Below are positions 9,591 to 18,393 of a DNA stretch of 46,489 bases, piece by piece. The stretch spans positions 1 through 46,489 of the forward strand of contig JACPSH010000049.1 of NCBI GenBank assembly GCA_016193395.1, written 5' to 3'. Below the pieces are notes generated by a model. It did not search any database and was not told the origin of the DNA. It worked only from the letters and a program-made list of their open reading frames with translations. Source of the DNA: Gammaproteobacteria bacterium. GTDB lineage: Bacteria > Pseudomonadota > Gammaproteobacteria > Eutrophobiales > Eutrophobiaceae. Both the position numbers and the translations under genes were made by a program. Each line of letters begins with the position of its first letter. Positions within the stretch are counted from its first letter, which is position 1.

Positions 9591-9908
9591 ATGGCTGATC
9601 AGGAAGGCAGCGTTATTCTCGGCATGGTCTGGATGTTGATCCTGTCGCTGCTGCTGATCTGGTTGCCGGGATTGGGCCCGCTGCTGGCCGGCATCGTCGG
9701 CGGCAAACTGGCCGGCGGCGTCGGTCCGGGACTGCTGGCCGCGCTGTTGCCCGGCCTGCTGCTCGCCGCGACGTTGTTTGCGGGGGGAACCGTGTTGTCG
9801 GGGCTGCCGATCGTGGGGGCGCTGCTCGCCGGAGGCGGGCTGCTGCTTTACATGATCTATATCCCCGCCATGCTGCTCGGCGCATTGATAGGCGGCCTGC
9901 TTGCCTGA
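9591..9908 (+). CDS. Small hydrophobic membrane protein, Gly/Leu-rich
   Basis: The 105-aa protein consists almost entirely of three or four hydrophobic segments (about residues 8-28, 30-50, 50-75 and 78-104) rich in Gly, Ala and Leu, with few charged residues after the MADQEGS start. A GGGGGG run lies just before the ATG at 9591, which is preferred over the in-frame ATG at 9516. An inner-membrane location is likely. No motif allows a function to be named. It is followed by a promoter region and the Sel1-repeat gene. Confidence 0.6.
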   Translation: MADQEGSVILGMVWMLILSLLLIWLPGLGPLLAGIVGGKLAGGVGPGLLAALLPGLLLAATLFAGGTVLSGLPIVGALLAGGGLLLYMIYIPAMLLGALIGGLLA

Positions 9909-9945
9909 ATCCCTGACTCGCGTGTCGTTCGCGTGAGGAACCGAA

Positions 9946-10003
9946 GTTCAACCCTATTGAACCTACGACATATGGTGTTTTTGAGTCAAAAATTCACTAT
10001 AAT
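9946..10003 (+). promoter_or_regulatory. AT-rich promoter region with inverted repeat upstream of the Sel1-repeat gene
   Basis: A perfect inverted repeat, GTTCAA (9946-9951) and TTGAAC (9957-9962), is followed by an AT-rich stretch with a perfect TATAAT at 9998-10003. The -35 position 17 bp upstream reads GTGTTT, which is weak, so an activator or an alternative -35 may be needed. The palindrome at about -50 to -65 is well placed for a regulator site. The stretch stands out by base composition from its GC-rich surroundings. Confidence 0.45.
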
Positions 10004-10038
10004 TAGTGGATTAGCTGATCCTGACGCACCGCGGTACA

Positions 10039-13000
10039 GTGTCGTCGCCCGATAGCGAGGTGCCCGATTTGAACGACCGCCAATCCGTCCTGATGGCCCT
10101 GCTGCTGGTCTCGAGCGCAGCCGTGCAGGCTGACATCTATTCCGCGCAGGAGGCACTCAACCGCGGCGACACGAAGGCCGCGATTGAGGAATTCCGGAGC
10201 CTGGCTGATCAGGGCGATGCGAAGGCGCAGGCGCAACTCGGGTACATCTATTACACCGGCGAAGGCGTTGCGCTGGATTATGCCGAAGCGGTCAAGTGGT
10301 ACCAGAAGGCGGCCGCGCAGGGCGATCGCGGTGCCCAGTACAACCTCGCGGTGGCCTACGCCTTCGGCGAGGGCGTGACGCAGGACTACTCGCAGGCGGC
10401 GCTTTGGTACCGGCGCGCCGCGGAACAGGGACACGTGGAGGCACAGTACAGCCTCGGACTCTCCTACTCCTATGGGGAAGGCGTGGCGCAGGATGCGGCG
10501 GAGGCTACCCAGTGGTTCAGGAAAGCCGCGGACCAGGGTTACGTGCGCGCGCAGGTTCATCTCGGCAGCAAGTACCACACCGGCGATGGCGTGCCGCAGG
10601 ACTACAAAGAAGCAGTCAAGTGGTACCGGATGGCGGCGGATCGTGGAGATGCCGTCGCGCAGTACAACCTGGGTTCCCTGTACCGGTCCGGGATGGGCGT
10701 GGAAAGGGATTACAACCAGGCCTTGCGCTGGTTCCGGATGGCGGCGGATCGCGGTTACGCGGCGGCCCAAAGCGAACTGGCGAGCCTCGAGCGGGCCATC
10801 GCCGCCCAGAGCCGACCTCGCCCCGCGCCCGCAGTCGCGCCCTCACCGGCGGTTTCGCAGTCCGCTCCGGCCAGCCGCCCTGCGCCCGCACCCGCCGCCG
10901 CGGAACCCAAACCCGCGCCGCAGGCGCAGGCATCCGCGGAGACTGGCGGACGCGACGCTTTGTTCAGCGTGGACAAATCCGATTTACTGAGCCTGGATTC
11001 GGGGGAGACACCGCCCGAAACGCAGACGGCGACGGCTGAGCCGGCGTCGGCTCCAGAGTCCGAGGCGACCACTGCGGACACCGAATCCACAAGCGAAACG
11101 GCTGCGATACCTGAAGACGCCGCCGCGGAGAGAAAGTCCGGCGGCGTACTCGGTTTTCTCGGTCGGCTGTTCCGGCCCGGTGCCGCGCCGCCGGAATCCA
11201 CGGCGGCGGCTGAACCCGCCGCGGCCGAAACGGCAACCGCAGAAACAGTCGAGCCCGAAGCCGCGGCTGTGGAACCCGAGTCTGCTGCAACCACCCCGAC
11301 TGAACCCGCGCAGAAAACCGAAGCCGAATCGGAACTCCTGGCAATGGAATCGCTCGAGCCATCGCTGCCGGATACGGAGGCGCCACCCGACGAAACGCTG
11401 CTGGCCGACAGCTCAGCACCCACCGGGGGCGTCGAGGAAGCCGCGCCTGCCACGGAACCGGGGCAAGCGGCGGAAGAGTCGAAGCCGGGATTCTTCAAGC
11501 GTCTCTTCTCGCGCAAGCGGGACGAGACCGAGCCGGCCGCGGAAGTTGCGGCGGCGGCGCCCCAGGAAGCGGAACTGGAAACCGCGATGGCCGAGACCGA
11601 GACCACCGGGACTGCGGCCGCGGAGGAAGCGGAGACCACGGTTGCAGCGGACGCGCCTGAGGAAACCACCAGCGCAGATACCGCCGCCGAAACTGCCGCA
11701 GAGGAGCCGGAGCGCGGATACTTCAGGCGCCTGTTCGGCAAGAAACAGGAGAGCGAAACGACGGCCGCAACCGAGACGAGCCAGCCCGAGGCCGCGGCCC
11801 GCGCGGAGGGCGCTGAATCCGGTACCGCCGTGACGCATGCGGCGGATATCAGCAATGGCACCCCGGAAGCGACGCCTCTGGAGTCTCCGGAGGAAAACAC
11901 CGCGGCCTCCGCGACGACACCTCCATCGACAGACGCCCTGGCCGTGGATCTCGGCGAAGCGGGCGCGCGTGCCGATCAAAATGTCCTCGACTCGACAGCC
12001 GAGGAACAGTCCGTCGAGGCGGCGCCCGAACCGGAGGCCCTGGACGACGAAGAAACCGTGGAGGAAGGCGAGAAGCAGGGATTCTTCAAGCGGCTGTTCA
12101 GCCGCCAGGAAAAGGCGGATACGCCTGCCGTCCCGGAAGAAATCCCGGCGGAGGAAACCGTTGCGATGGTTTCCCCGGAAGCCGGGGCCGGGGAATTTCG
12201 CGCCGATGCGGGCGAACTGGATGCGGCGCTCCGGGCGGTGCAGGCCGGCAAGTACGCGGACGCCTTTCCCGTCCTGCGGTCATTCGCGGCGCAGGGCGAT
12301 CCCGTCGCGCAATTCCGGGTCGGCACGCTCTACCACCAGGGACTGGGCGTTGAACGCGATCTGAGCGCGGCGGCGCAGTGGTACAGGAGATCGGCCGAAC
12401 AGGGCAATGCCGATGCGGAATACAGCCTCGCCAACATGTACCTGATGGGCGAGGGTCTGGAGCAGGATTACGGCAAGGCGCGCCAGTGGTACCAGCAGGC
12501 CGCGGCGCAGGGGCATGAAGCCGCGAAGCACAACCTGTCCAATCTCGACCGGATCAGCGATGACGCGGGCGAAGCGCCGGAGGCGGAACCCGTTGACGAT
12601 ACGGCCGCCGCGGAGACACCGGCGCAGAGTGCGGAACCGGAAACGGGTGATCGCGCGGATGAAGGTGATAAGCCGGGATTTTTCAGACGCTTGTTCAACC
12701 GGGACGCCGAGCCTCCGCAGGAAAGTTCAGTGGCCCCGGAAGCGGCGCCCGAAAGTGCTGCGGAACCGCAGGCTGAACCCGCGCCGACGGAGTCAGTGGA
12801 ACAGGAGGCCGCAGCAGAATCGCCTGCATCGGAATCCGCGCAGGCGGAACTGCCCGATGCCGAACCAGAAGAAGGCAAGAGCCGCGTCGGCAGATTCTTC
12901 GGCAGGCTGTTCGGCGACGACGAGGAAGAGAGTGATGCACAGCCTGATCAAGCCGCAGTCGCGGAGGCCGAAGCGGAGAGGGCCGCGGCATCGCCCGGGG

Positions 13001-13482
13001 AATCCAGCGTTGCAGCGATCGAGGAGGGCACGACAGGCGATACCGCCGAAAGCGCCTATGAGAAAGGTGTGGCCTATAGCGTGGGCGAAGGCGTGGAAAA
13101 GGATCCGGCCATGGCCTTGCAGTGGTACCTGGCGGCCGCAGAGATGGGCCACGCGGGAGCGCAGTACAAAGTGGGCGCCGCCTACGCGTACGGCGAGGGA
13201 ACGGCCAGGGACCCGGCGAAGGCCGTGGAGTGGTACCAGAAAGCGGCGGCACAGGGTTATGCCATCGCGCAGCGCAACCTGGGCGGCATGTACATGACCG
13301 GCGAGGGAGTGGAACAGAACAAGACCCTGGCGCTGGCCTGGTACAGCGTCCTGGCGGATGTGGGCAACGTCATGGACATCCGCCGCCGCGACACCTTGAT
13401 GCAGGAATTGAGCGAAAACGAAGTCGCGGAGGCCCAGTACCTTGCGGCAAGTCTGAAAGCCGAAATCCAGGCCGCGCACTGA
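10039..13482 (+). CDS. Large exported Sel1-repeat protein with six GFF-RLF motifs in acidic linkers
   Basis: Up to 1147 aa. Ten Sel1-type TPR-like repeats (pattern A-x-x-x-L-G-x-x-Y-x-x-G-x-G-V-x-x-D-x-x-x-A-x-x-W-Y-x-x-A-A-x-x-G) occur in three groups: five at about residues 60-250, two at 729-834 and three at 1002-1111. Between them are long Ala/Glu/Pro/Thr-rich, probably disordered linkers, each carrying short basic-aromatic motifs of the form G-F-F-K/R-R-L-F at about residues 368, 482, 559, 679, 878 and 949. The start is unclear: GTG 10039, GTG 10060 and TTG 10069 are in frame. TTG 10069 is preceded by GCGAGG and gives MNDRQSVLMALLLVSSAAVQA, a good signal peptide, so export to the periplasm is likely. 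Sel1 repeats usually scaffold protein-protein contacts. No enzymatic domain is visible. Confidence 0.85.
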   Translation: MSSPDSEVPDLNDRQSVLMALLLVSSAAVQADIYSAQEALNRGDTKAAIEEFRSLADQGDAKAQAQLGYIYYTGEGVALDYAEAVKWYQKAAAQGDRGAQYNLAVAYAFGEGVTQDYSQAALWYRRAAEQGHVEAQYSLGLSYSYGEGVAQDAAEATQWFRKAADQGYVRAQVHLGSKYHTGDGVPQDYKEAVKWYRMAADRGDAVAQYNLGSLYRSGMGVERDYNQALRWFRMAADRGYAAAQSELASLERAIAAQSRPRPAPAVAPSPAVSQSAPASRPAPAPAAAEPKPAPQAQASAETGGRDALFSVDKSDLLSLDSGETPPETQTATAEPASAPESEATTADTESTSETAAIPEDAAAERKSGGVLGFLGRLFRPGAAPPESTAAAEPAAAETATAETVEPEAAAVEPESAATTPTEPAQKTEAESELLAMESLEPSLPDTEAPPDETLLADSSAPTGGVEEAAPATEPGQAAEESKPGFFKRLFSRKRDETEPAAEVAAAAPQEAELETAMAETETTGTAAAEEAETTVAADAPEETTSADTAAETAAEEPERGYFRRLFGKKQESETTAATETSQPEAAARAEGAESGTAVTHAADISNGTPEATPLESPEENTAASATTPPSTDALAVDLGEAGARADQNVLDSTAEEQSVEAAPEPEALDDEETVEEGEKQGFFKRLFSRQEKADTPAVPEEIPAEETVAMVSPEAGAGEFRADAGELDAALRAVQAGKYADAFPVLRSFAAQGDPVAQFRVGTLYHQGLGVERDLSAAAQWYRRSAEQGNADAEYSLANMYLMGEGLEQDYGKARQWYQQAAAQGHEAAKHNLSNLDRISDDAGEAPEAEPVDDTAAAETPAQSAEPETGDRADEGDKPGFFRRLFNRDAEPPQESSVAPEAAPESAAEPQAEPAPTESVEQEAAAESPASESAQAELPDAEPEEGKSRVGRFFGRLFGDDEEESDAQPDQAAVAEAEAERAAASPGESSVAAIEEGTTGDTAESAYEKGVAYSVGEGVEKDPAMALQWYLAAAEMGHAGAQYKVGAAYAYGEGTARDPAKAVEWYQKAAAQGYAIAQRNLGGMYMTGEGVEQNKTLALAWYSVLADVGNVMDIRRRDTLMQELSENEVAEAQYLAASLKAEIQAAH

Positions 13483-13505
13483 CCGGCCGTTTGCCTTGAC
13501 CGGCC

Positions 13506-13525
13506 GGCCCCTGTAATTTGGGGCC
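13506..13525 (+). terminator. Hairpin between the Sel1-repeat gene and mlaF
   Basis: GGCCCC (13506-13511) and GGGGCC (13520-13525) pair around an 8-base loop. It lies 24 bp after the Sel1-gene stop and 20 bp before the mlaF start. There is no U-run, so a classical intrinsic terminator is doubtful; it may attenuate or protect mRNA. Confidence 0.3.
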
Positions 13526-13545
13526 TGTCCCCCTGCGCATTCGAC

Positions 13546-14361
13546 ATGCCGGAAACCGAACCCCATCAGGCGGCCATCGCCGTCCGCGATCTCAACAGCC
13601 ACTACGCCGACCGGCAGGTGCTGTTCGACATCAACCTGACCGTGCAAAGGCGGGAAATCGTGGCCGTCATGGGCCACAGCGGTTCCGGCAAGACAACCCT
13701 GTTCCGCCACCTCCTTGGGCTGAAGCCACCCACCTCCGGCCAGGTCGAACTGCTCGGGCGCGACCTCACGGAGGTGACGCGTCCGGAGTTGTTCGAATTA
13801 CGCAAGAAGATTGGCGTCGCGTTCCAGAACGGCGCGCTGTTCAGCTCGCTCAGCGTGCGCCAGAACGTCGAGCTTCCCCTGCGCGAGCACACGAAGCTCG
13901 ATGAGAACACCATCCGCATCATGACGCGCATGAAGCTCGAGTTCATGCGGCTCGCCGAATTCGAGAAATTCATGCCGGCGCAACTGTCCGGCGGCATGCT
14001 CAAGCGCGCGGGGCTGGCGCGGGCCGTCATCATGGATCCGCAACTGCTGTTCTTCGACGAGCCTTCCGCGGGCCTTGATCCGGTCACGTCCGCCGAGCTC
14101 GACCGGCTAATCCTGAAGCTGCGCGATGCCATGAACATGACCATCATCATCATCACCCATGAGCTGCACAGCGCCTTCAGCGTCGCCGATCGCATCATGG
14201 TGCTCGACCGCGGCCGGCAGCTCATGGTCGGCACGCGCGAGGAGGTGCGCGCGAGCACGGACCGGCGCATCGTCAACATGCTCGATCGCAAGCCGGCCGA
14301 CGATGACTTCAATCCCGACGATTATTTCAACCGGCTGACCAGCACGGTGCCGAAAACATGA
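13546..14361 (+). CDS. mlaF: Mla-type ABC transporter ATP-binding protein
   Basis: The 271-aa ATPase of the phospholipid transporter that maintains outer-membrane lipid asymmetry. Walker A is GHSGSGKTT, the Q-loop is VAFQNGALFSSLSV, the signature is QLSGGMLKRAGLARA, Walker B is LLFFDEPSAGLDP and the H-loop is IIITHEL. The GALFSSL segment after the Q-loop and the signature variant SGGMLKR are typical of MlaF rather than other importers. The stop overlaps mlaE by 4 bp, so FED form an operon. Confidence 0.93.
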   Translation: MPETEPHQAAIAVRDLNSHYADRQVLFDINLTVQRREIVAVMGHSGSGKTTLFRHLLGLKPPTSGQVELLGRDLTEVTRPELFELRKKIGVAFQNGALFSSLSVRQNVELPLREHTKLDENTIRIMTRMKLEFMRLAEFEKFMPAQLSGGMLKRAGLARAVIMDPQLLFFDEPSAGLDPVTSAELDRLILKLRDAMNMTIIIITHELHSAFSVADRIMVLDRGRQLMVGTREEVRASTDRRIVNMLDRKPADDDFNPDDYFNRLTSTVPKT

Positions 14362-15149
14362 AGGCCGTGGCCCGTGCCATGAGCTTCGGCTGGCTCGCGG
14401 ACTTTCTGGAACGGCTCGGCCGATCGGGGGTGTTCCTTGCCGAGGGACTCTGGCGCCTCGCGACGCCGCCTTACCGGCTCCATCCCATTGCCAGGCAGAT
14501 CCAATTTATCGGCGCCCGATCGTTGCTGGTGATTGTCGTCGCCGGAACGTTCGTGGGCATGGTCGTGGCCCTGCAGTTCTACGACACGCTGGTGCGTTTC
14601 GGCTCGGTCGGCCTGCTGGGCGCCGCGGTCGGCCTCAGCCTGCTCCGGGAACTCGGGCCGGTGCTGACGGCCCTCGTCGTCATCGGCCGCGCCGGCTCCG
14701 CAATCTGTGCCGAGATCAGCATCATGCGCAACGAACAGCAGATTGACTCCCTGGAATGCATGGCCGTCGACCCGCTCCGATACCTGATTGCCCCGCGCTT
14801 CGCGGCGGCCCTGATCTCGGTACCGCTGCTCACCTGCATCTTCATCACGGTGGGGATCTGGGGCGGCTACCTGGTCGGCGTCATCCTGTTCGGCGTCAGC
14901 CCGGGTTCCTACCTGGGCGGCATGTATGACGCCGTCAACAGAGGTGATCTCGTCATGGGCGGCGCGAAAGCGCTGGTCTTTGCGGTGCTGTTCATCTGGA
15001 TCGCGGCCTGCAAGGGATACTACCTGCATCTCGATCCGGCCGGTGCGGCGGGCAGCGAAGGCGTCAGCCGCGTCACCACCGAGGCGGTGGTGCTGTCTTC
15101 GATCGCGGTGTTGTGCAGCGACTACCTCGTCAGTGCCATCATCCTCTGA
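14358..15149 (+). CDS. mlaE: Mla-type ABC transporter permease
   Basis: The 263-aa permease of the MlaFEDB complex has the MlaE-family core: an N-terminal amphipathic region, then IVVAGTFVGMVVALQ, a central LLRELGPVLTALVVIGRAGS with the conserved E-L-G-P-V-L-T-A-L loop, and MRNEQQIDSLECMAVDP, the cytoplasmic coupling segment. Five to six hydrophobic helices follow the usual pattern. It overlaps mlaF by 4 bp and precedes mlaD by 8 bp. Confidence 0.93.
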   Translation: MKAVARAMSFGWLADFLERLGRSGVFLAEGLWRLATPPYRLHPIARQIQFIGARSLLVIVVAGTFVGMVVALQFYDTLVRFGSVGLLGAAVGLSLLRELGPVLTALVVIGRAGSAICAEISIMRNEQQIDSLECMAVDPLRYLIAPRFAAALISVPLLTCIFITVGIWGGYLVGVILFGVSPGSYLGGMYDAVNRGDLVMGGAKALVFAVLFIWIAACKGYYLHLDPAGAAGSEGVSRVTTEAVVLSSIAVLCSDYLVSAIIL

Positions 15150-15157
15150 GGGAAATT

Positions 15158-15616
15158 ATGGAAGACACACGATCAAAGACTGCAATGGCCGTTGGCCTGT
15201 TCATGATCATCGGCCTGTTCTGCGTGGCGTATCTGGCGGTCCGCCCCGGCGATCTGAACGTGTATCCGCGCAAGCAATACCAGGTGACCGCGCGCTTCAC
15301 CTCGGCTTCCGGACTGCGGGAGGGAGCTTACGTGGAGGCGGGCGGGGTGCGCGTCGGCAGCGTAGTCCGGATCCGGTTCGATCCGGAAAAGTATGCGGCC
15401 GAAGTGACCCTGGCCGTCGACGAAAATGTCCCCATTTCCAAAGATGCCGTGGCGTCCATCCGCACCGCCGGCATCATCGGCGACAAGTTCGTGAAGATTA
15501 CTCCGGGCGGCGCCGAGGAAAATCTTGCCGACGGCATGGCCATCCGCGAAACCGAGCCCTCGATCAATCTCGAGGAGCTGATCAGCAAGTACATCTTCGA
15601 GGGCGGAAAGAATTAA
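15158..15616 (+). CDS. mlaD: Mla-type MCE-domain membrane protein
   Basis: The 152-aa protein has one N-terminal transmembrane helix (about residues 8-28, MAVGLFMIIGLFCVAYLAV) and one MCE domain (about residues 38-118), with the family motifs ASGLREGAYVEAGGVRVGSV and RTAGIIGDKFVKITPGG. MlaD forms a hexameric ring that passes phospholipid between MlaE and periplasmic MlaC. The start at 15158 follows GAGGGAA; an in-frame start at 15113 lies inside mlaE. Downstream there is a terminator-like hairpin instead of mlaC. Confidence 0.93.
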   Translation: MEDTRSKTAMAVGLFMIIGLFCVAYLAVRPGDLNVYPRKQYQVTARFTSASGLREGAYVEAGGVRVGSVVRIRFDPEKYAAEVTLAVDENVPISKDAVASIRTAGIIGDKFVKITPGGAEENLADGMAIRETEPSINLEELISKYIFEGGKN

Positions 15617-15621
15617 CCGGC

Positions 15622-15670
15622 ACTCGGGGCTCGGGAATGTTTCCCGAGGAACGAGTCCCGAGTCCCTTTT
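15622..15670. terminator. Nested inverted repeat between mlaD and the convergent mlaC-like gene
   Basis: CTCGGGAA (15630-15637) pairs with TTCCCGAG (15641-15648), and an outer arm ACTCGGG (15622-15628) pairs with CCCGAGT (15657-15663). It is followed by CCCTTTT on the + strand. The position between two convergent stops fits a terminator for mlaFED and possibly for both directions. Confidence 0.6.
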
Positions 15671-15672
15671 GT

Positions 15673-16314
15673 CTAATTACCCTGCACCGTTCCGCCCGCC
15701 GGCGCCGGTCCTGCATCGGCGGGATGTTCCTGCTTGTATTTCTCGATGCGCCGCTGGATGTCCGCGAGCAGGCCGTCCATGCCCTCGTTGTTCGCGATCG
15801 CGGCAAAGGTGCTGCGGTAATTGGCAACCAGGCTGACGCCCTCCACCACGACGTCGTAGGCATACCACTGGCCGTCGTTGTTCTTCAGCTTGTAGTTCAC
15901 GGGGATCACGGTGGAATCCGTGACGATCTCGGTAGCCACCACGGCACGGTCGCCGTCAATCACCTCGCTCTTGTAGACAATCTGCTGACCCGTGTACGCC
16001 TCGATCTTCGAGCGGTAGGTCTCCGCGATGTACTGCGAGAAGAAACGGATAAACTGCTCGCGCTCCTCCGGCGTCGCGCGCTTCCACTCCGTCGCCAGGA
16101 CACTCTGCGACATGCTGCGGAAGTCGAATCCCTCGTCGATGATGACCGAAATCCTCTGCCAGCGGGCATCGCGGCTGATGGATTCGTCCTGCACGATGGC
16201 GACGACGCGGTCGATGGAATCGCGCACGCGGCCCATGGGCGTGGAGTAATCCGCGGCGTGCGCCGCGCACGCGGCAAGCAGCATCAGGGGCACCGTCAAC
16301 AGGCGCGATTTCAC
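15673..16314 (-). CDS. mlaC: MlaC-like periplasmic phospholipid-binding protein
   Basis: The Tgt2/MlaC-family protein ferries phospholipid between the outer-membrane and inner-membrane Mla complexes. From the GTG at 16314 it has a signal peptide (VKSRLLTVPLMLLAACAAHA) and about 190 mature residues. Family features are the MGRVRDSIDRVVAIV start, RISVIIDEGFDFRSMSQSVL, EREQFIRFFSQYIAETYRSK, and KLKNNDGQWYAYDVVVEGVS followed by LVANYRSTF. Upstream in-frame sequence to 16383 is not signal-peptide-like. It is encoded convergently to mlaFED, whereas in E. coli mlaC follows mlaD directly. No STAS-domain mlaB is seen. Confidence 0.88.
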   Translation of the reverse strand: MKSRLLTVPLMLLAACAAHAADYSTPMGRVRDSIDRVVAIVQDESISRDARWQRISVIIDEGFDFRSMSQSVLATEWKRATPEEREQFIRFFSQYIAETYRSKIEAYTGQQIVYKSEVIDGDRAVVATEIVTDSTVIPVNYKLKNNDGQWYAYDVVVEGVSLVANYRSTFAAIANNEGMDGLLADIQRRIEKYKQEHPADAGPAPAGGTVQGN

Positions 16315-16602
16315 AGGGATCCGGGTTCTGGGTGGGTTCGCGAGCAGGCAGCCGCATCTTAACGCCCGGTGTTGCAAAGCCAAAGGGTGTAGCCAGATGG
16401 CGACAATTCCCAGGCCTGCACTGGCCTTCGAACCCGTTCGAGCAAGCTAAACGATCAATCTGGATATGAATGTAACTATTTGAATATGCAATATTTATAA
16501 ACATGACCTTCACACTCTACCTTAGCCGAATCCAGGGTTAGGGGGGTCGGCATGGGAATTGCTCCTCTCCCCGTGACAGAGCGAGAACACGGGAGACGAA
16601 CC

Positions 16603-16881
16603 ATGAACGTGTATGCCTGCTGCTACCGGGGAAACCTGGGATACGGATGCCGGATCCGCGGCCGTCGCTGGATGTTCGTGCCGGAATTCGGACAAGTCGA
16701 TCATTGCGTTCACCGCAATGTCGCGCTTGCCGAACTCCGGTTTGCCAACCGCTGGGCGCAGGACTACGAACGCGACCGGGAGCAACCATGGCCGCGCATC
16801 GGCATCGTCAACTGGTTGCGACGCCTGCCGTCCACCGGCAGAACGCGCAGCGTCGGCGGCCTGCTCTGCAACTTCGCCTGA
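16603..16881 (+). CDS. Hypothetical small protein, basic and tryptophan/cysteine-containing
   Basis: An ORF of 92 aa with GGGAGACG before the ATG at 16603. It opens MNVYACCYRGNLGYGCRIRG and includes RRWMFVPEFGQVDHCVHRNV. The third codon positions are strongly GC-rich as in the neighbouring genes, which supports real coding. It has five Cys, five Trp and many Arg; no signal peptide or membrane helix is seen. Upstream (16440-16510) is an AT-rich stretch that may hold its promoter. The family is not recognised. Confidence 0.5.
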   Translation: MNVYACCYRGNLGYGCRIRGRRWMFVPEFGQVDHCVHRNVALAELRFANRWAQDYERDREQPWPRIGIVNWLRRLPSTGRTRSVGGLLCNFA

Positions 16882-17046
16882 CCGGCCACTCTGCCTGAAG
16901 CGCGGGACAAGCGCCCCGCCGCGAACCATTTCTCTCGCGCACTGCAAACCCGCGGCGGTGGCGCCGCTTTCATTTACGCTCAGTCGCGCTAAGATGGAAA
17001 CCGCGCCTGTCCTTCCATCCCTGCACTTCCGCGAGGCATTCTTCGC

Positions 17047-18393
17047 ATGGCATTCGACTACGACCTGTATGTGATCGGCGCGGGCTCCGGCGGGGTGCGC
17101 GCGGCACGCATGTCCGCCAGCTTCGGCGCCCGCGTCGCAATAGCCGAGGACCGTTACCTGGGCGGCACCTGCGTCAACGTGGGCTGCATTCCAAAAAAGT
17201 TGCTGGTTTACGCTTCGCATTATTCATCGGACTTCTCCGACGCCCGCGCCTTCGGTTGGGACGTCCCCGACCCCGCGTTTCACTGGCCGCAATTGATCGA
17301 TAACAAGGACCGCGAAATCGCGCGCCTCAACGGCGTGTATGAGCGGATGCTCGGCAAAGCCGACGCGGAACTGGTGCGCGGCCGGGCCAACGTGATCGAT
17401 GCGCACACGGTCGAGGTCAATGGCAAGCGCCGCTCGGCAGATCGCATCCTCATCGCCACCGGCGGCTGGCCGAGCATTCCCGATATCCCGGGGCGGGAAT
17501 TCGCCATCAGCTCGAACGAGGCCTTCTTTCTCAAACAGTTCCCGAAGCGTGTGATCGTCGTCGGCGGCAGCTATATCGCGGTCGAGTTCGCGGGGATATT
17601 CAACGGTCTCGGCGCCGAGACCGCGCTGGTCTATCGTGGGCCGCTGTTTCTGCGCGGATTCGACCGGGACTTGCGGGAATGCCTTGCGGAAGAGATGCGC
17701 AAGAAGGAAGTGGAGCTGATCTTCAACGAGAACATCACGCGCATCGACAAGACTGGCGCGGATCTGGCGGCGACACTTTCGGACGGTAACGCCCGGTACG
17801 CGGATCTGATCCTCTACGCCACGGGCCGCCGTCCGAACACGGCCGGGATCGGACTCGAGAAAGCCGGCGTCAGGCTGGATGACGAGGGCGCCATCGTCGT
17901 CAACGATCAGTACCAGTCGTCGGTGCCTTCGATCTTCGCCATCGGCGACGTCACCAACCGCGTCAATCTGACGCCGGTGGCCACCGCCGAGGGCTCGGCG
18001 CTGGCCCAGTCCCTGTTCGGCGGACAACCGTCAACGGTCGATTATCGCGATATCCCGACCTGCATCTTCAGCCAGCCCAGCCTCAGCTGCGTCGGATTGA
18101 CCGAGGAAGAGGCACGGGACCAATACGGAGACATCGCCGTTTACAAGTCGAACTTCACCCCGCTCAGGCACACGCTGACGGGCAGCGGCGAGCGGACCCT
18201 GATGAAGCTGATCGTGGATCGCGCGACCGACCGGGTCGTGGGCGCGCACATGGTCGGCGCCGAGGCCGGCGAGATCATCCAGGGCATCGCCATCGCGATG
18301 AAGGCCGGTGCCACCAAAGCGCAATTCGACGCGACCATCGGTATTCACCCGACCGCCGCGGAAGAATTCGTGACGATGCGCGAGCCGGCCTGA
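17047..18393 (+). CDS. gor: Glutathione-disulfide reductase
   Basis: The 448-aa FAD/NADPH flavoenzyme reduces glutathione disulfide. FAD binding is at the N-terminus ([17 protein letters not shown]), the redox disulfide is in [15 protein letters not shown], the NADPH-binding Rossmann motif is [17 protein letters not shown], and the second FAD motif is [17 protein letters not shown]. The C-terminal [11 protein letters not shown] supplies the catalytic His and Glu. A separate glutathione reductase assignment over mercuric or dihydrolipoamide reductase is supported by the CVNVGC spacing, the K-L-L-V-Y-A-S helix and the length. It is followed by a hairpin-rich non-coding region. Confidence 0.93.
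   Translation: MAFDYDLYVIGAGSGGVRAARMSASFGARVAIAEDRYLGGTCVNVGCIPKKLLVYASHYSSDFSDARAFGWDVPDPAFHWPQLIDNKDREIARLNGVYERMLGKADAELVRGRANVIDAHTVEVNGKRRSADRILIATGGWPSIPDIPGREFAISSNEAFFLKQFPKRVIVVGGSYIAVEFAGIFNGLGAETALVYRGPLFLRGFDRDLRECLAEEMRKKEVELIFNENITRIDKTGADLAATLSDGNARYADLILYATGRRPNTAGIGLEKAGVRLDDEGAIVVNDQYQSSVPSIFAIGDVTNRVNLTPVATAEGSALAQSLFGGQPSTVDYRDIPTCIFSQPSLSCVGLTEEEARDQYGDIAVYKSNFTPLRHTLTGSGERTLMKLIVDRATDRVVGAHMVGAEAGEIIQGIAIAMKAGATKAQFDATIGIHPTAAEEFVTMREPA

Noticed and set aside
9981-10003. TTGAGT as the -35 of the TATAAT at 9998
   Set aside because: The spacing is only 11 bp, too short for sigma70, so only the -10 is reported with confidence.
10755-11900. Ser/Ala/Val-rich open frame antisense to the Sel1-repeat gene
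   Set aside because: Product of the biased Ala/Glu codon use in the linkers of the real gene; pure low complexity.
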